The translations under genes and the position numbers were made by a program. The notes under the pieces were generated by a model, which worked only from the letters and a program-made list of their open reading frames with translations, did not search any database and was not told the origin of the DNA. From JBJXFK01 sp046155505 (GTDB lineage: Bacteria > Planctomycetota > Phycisphaerae > UBA1845 > Fen-1342), in contig JBJXFK010000089.1 of assembly GCA_046155505.1 (NCBI GenBank), positions 1 to 6,444 on the forward strand: a stretch of 6,444 nucleotides of DNA, read 5' to 3'. Position 1 is the stretch's first letter, and each line of letters begins with the position of its first letter. Below are positions 5,229 through 6,444 of the stretch, one piece after another.

Positions 5229-5495
5229 GCGATTGATCCGTTCGATTGATACGCGGAATCGGGCGACGCGGCGCTTGCGGCGAGGTTTCGGCACGATGCC
5301 GAGTAGTACAGCGACTTGTCAACGCGAACCCCGCAGCCAGCGCCAATTGCGGCGATAGCATACCCGCGCGGCGCGAGGCACGGCCAGCGGCGAACGCGGC
5401 TTTCGCAGAGTTTTGCAAGTGCTCGCCCCGGCGTGCACTTCGCGTGCGACATGTCCGGCGAGTGCCCGCCGGCGCTGCCGTGATAGAATGCCGCC
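5229..5495. other. Divergent intergenic region between transporter and sigma-54 activator
   Basis: About 267 nt hold the control region of both genes. A consensus TTGACA lies on the minus strand (5322-5317), but the hexamer 17 nt downstream (GCATCG) is a poor -10. A small palindrome, CGGCA-CGA-TGCCG, occupies 5289-5301. I saw no close match to the sigma-54 consensus TGGCAC-N5-TTGC on either strand. Frames crossing this region on the minus strand are chance frames. Confidence 0.4.
5481..5489 (+). promoter_or_regulatory. Extended -10 promoter element of the sigma-54 activator gene
   Basis: TGATAGAAT fits TG-N-TAGAAT, an extended -10. No -35 match is evident 16-18 nt upstream, as is common for extended -10 promoters. 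The hexamer ends 6 nt before GTG 5496, so the transcript would start at or next to the start codon. Confidence 0.45.
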
Positions 5496-6444
5496 GTGGC
5501 ATCGCCGTCCGTCCAGCTCGGTTCGATTACCAACGACGCCGTCTTGCGCGCCATCGTTGAAGGCACAGCCGCGGCTGTGGGCGAGGCGTTTTTCCAGACG
5601 CTCGTTCAGCATTTGGCCGCCGCACTCGAAGCCAAGTACGCCTTCGTGGCCGAGTTCCTCGGGGCGTCCAAGGCGCGGACATTGGCCTATTGGAAAGACG
5701 GCGCGATCGCGCTCAATTTTGAATGGGACTTGCGCGGCACGCCGTGCGAGGAAGTGGTCGCGGGCGGGTTGTGTCATTATGCGGGCGGCGTGAGCGCGCG
5801 CTTCCCGAGCGATGCCGCGCTCGCGCGGCTCTCGATCGAGGGCTTTCTCGGCGTGCCGCTCTGCGCTGATTCGGGCGCGACGCTCGGTCATCTGGCTGTG
5901 TTCGACGATCGCGCCATGCCGATCGCGCCGCAACGCGAGTCGGTGTTTCGCATCTTCGCCGCGCGGGCGGCGGCGGAGCTTCTGCGGCTGCGTATGGAAC
6001 GCATGCTGCACGACAGTGAGGAGCGATTCCGCGACTTATTCGATGAATCGCCCATCGCTTATGTGCAGGAAGGATTGGACACACGCTTCATCCGTGCGAA
6101 TCGGGCCGCGCTGCGTGCGCTGGGCATCACGCCGGAGCAGGTCGAAGGGACGTACGGCCGCGCGTTCGTGGTCGACAATCCCGAGAACCAGCGCCGGCTG
6201 CGCGAGGCGTTCGACTCGGTTTCGCGCGGCGTCGACACGGGCGGCGTCGTGCTGGAACTGCGTCGGCGCGACGACGGCAAGCCGCTCTGGATTCAGTGGT
6301 GGTCGCGACCCGATCCCAGCGGGCAATACACGCGCACGATGTTCATCGACATCACCGAAAAGGTGCTGATCGAGCAGGAGCGTTCGCGGCTGCGCGAGCA
6401 AAACGTCTACCTGCAGGAAGAGATCAAGGCGGCCCACAACTTCG
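5496..6444 (+). CDS. Sigma-54-dependent transcriptional activator, GAF-PAS sensor half (3' end outside window)
   Basis: The visible part is 316 aa, open at the right edge. Residues about 12-168 are a GAF domain of the type carrying GTPCEEVVAGGLCHY (81-95), FLGVPL (117-122), LGHLAVFDDRAMP (130-142) and IFAARAAAELLRLR (153-166). Residues about 172-290 are a PAS domain: SEERFRDLFDESPIAYV, then FIRANRAALRALGI, then LWIQWWSRPDPSGQYTRTMF (264-283) and IDITEKV. The last segment, LREQNVYLQEEIKAAHNF, is the linker that directly precedes the AAA+ sigma-54-interaction domain in NorR/FhlA-like activators, so an AAA+ and a Fis-type DNA-binding domain should follow. A histidine kinase is much less likely. 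TGA and TAG codons lie in frame just upstream (5481-5486), and the first in-frame ATG falls deep inside the GAF domain, so GTG 5496 is the best start. There is no Shine-Dalgarno sequence. The ligand is unknown. The divergent peptide transporter is a possible target. Confidence 0.88.
   Translation, partial: MASPSVQLGSITNDAVLRAIVEGTAAAVGEAFFQTLVQHLAAALEAKYAFVAEFLGASKARTLAYWKDGAIALNFEWDLRGTPCEEVVAGGLCHYAGGVSARFPSDAALARLSIEGFLGVPLCADSGATLGHLAVFDDRAMPIAPQRESVFRIFAARAAAELLRLRMERMLHDSEERFRDLFDESPIAYVQEGLDTRFIRANRAALRALGITPEQVEGTYGRAFVVDNPENQRRLREAFDSVSRGVDTGGVVLELRRRDDGKPLWIQWWSRPDPSGQYTRTMFIDITEKVLIEQERSRLREQNVYLQEEIKAAHNF

Noticed and set aside
5294..5322. TTGACA on the minus strand as a sigma-70 promoter for the transporter
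   Set aside because: The -35 box is perfect, but no acceptable -10 hexamer lies 15-19 nt downstream.
5319..6011. A 230-codon minus-strand frame and overlapping frames opposite the sigma-54 activator
   Set aside because: The plus strand encodes continuous GAF and PAS motifs across this region; the antisense frames carry no recognisable motif.

Overview
The window looks like a GC-rich chromosomal segment from a planctomycete or close relative. The evidence is a sulfatase-fold protein with a Lys/Thr/Pro-rich tail (SKPTSRPTTKPAQP) and a GAF-PAS regulator with the NorR/FhlA-type linker. Alanine/threonine/proline-rich low-complexity linkers and intergenic DNA full of 7-bp tandem repeats add to it. 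This taxonomic guess comes from pattern recognition and was not tested by any search.

Layout, left to right. (1) 2-370, plus strand: the 3' part of a response-regulator receiver domain whose phosphorylation pocket is degenerate. (2) 371-488: a short gap between convergent genes with three TCCGTG repeats. (3) 489-2060, minus strand: a membrane-anchored sulfatase/alkaline-phosphatase-fold enzyme with Thr in place of the formylglycine Cys. (4) 2061-3131: about 1.07 kb with no convincing long gene. It holds three arrays of about ten 7-bp units each (2077-2146, 2969-3038, 3057-3126). A perfect 25-bp inverted repeat (2119-2143 and 2968-2992) brackets its middle. Inside lies a possible small minus-strand transcription unit: an ECF-sigma-like promoter, two tiny reading frames (one with an exceptionally strong Shine-Dalgarno sequence) and a 14-bp hairpin. 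(5) 3132-5228, minus strand: a POT/PTR-family proton-coupled peptide transporter with about 180 extra residues between its first two membrane helices. (6) 5229-5495: a divergent intergenic region. (7) 5496 to the window end, plus strand: the GAF and PAS sensor half of a sigma-54-dependent transcription activator, cut before its AAA+ domain. It probably starts at GTG, perhaps on a leaderless mRNA.

The genes do not form one obvious pathway. The peptide transporter and the sigma-54 activator are divergently arranged and could be functionally linked, but I saw no close match to a -24/-12 promoter between them. The most unusual parts are the transporter's inserted domain, the paired heptamer arrays and the possible hidden unit in the 1.07-kb gap.
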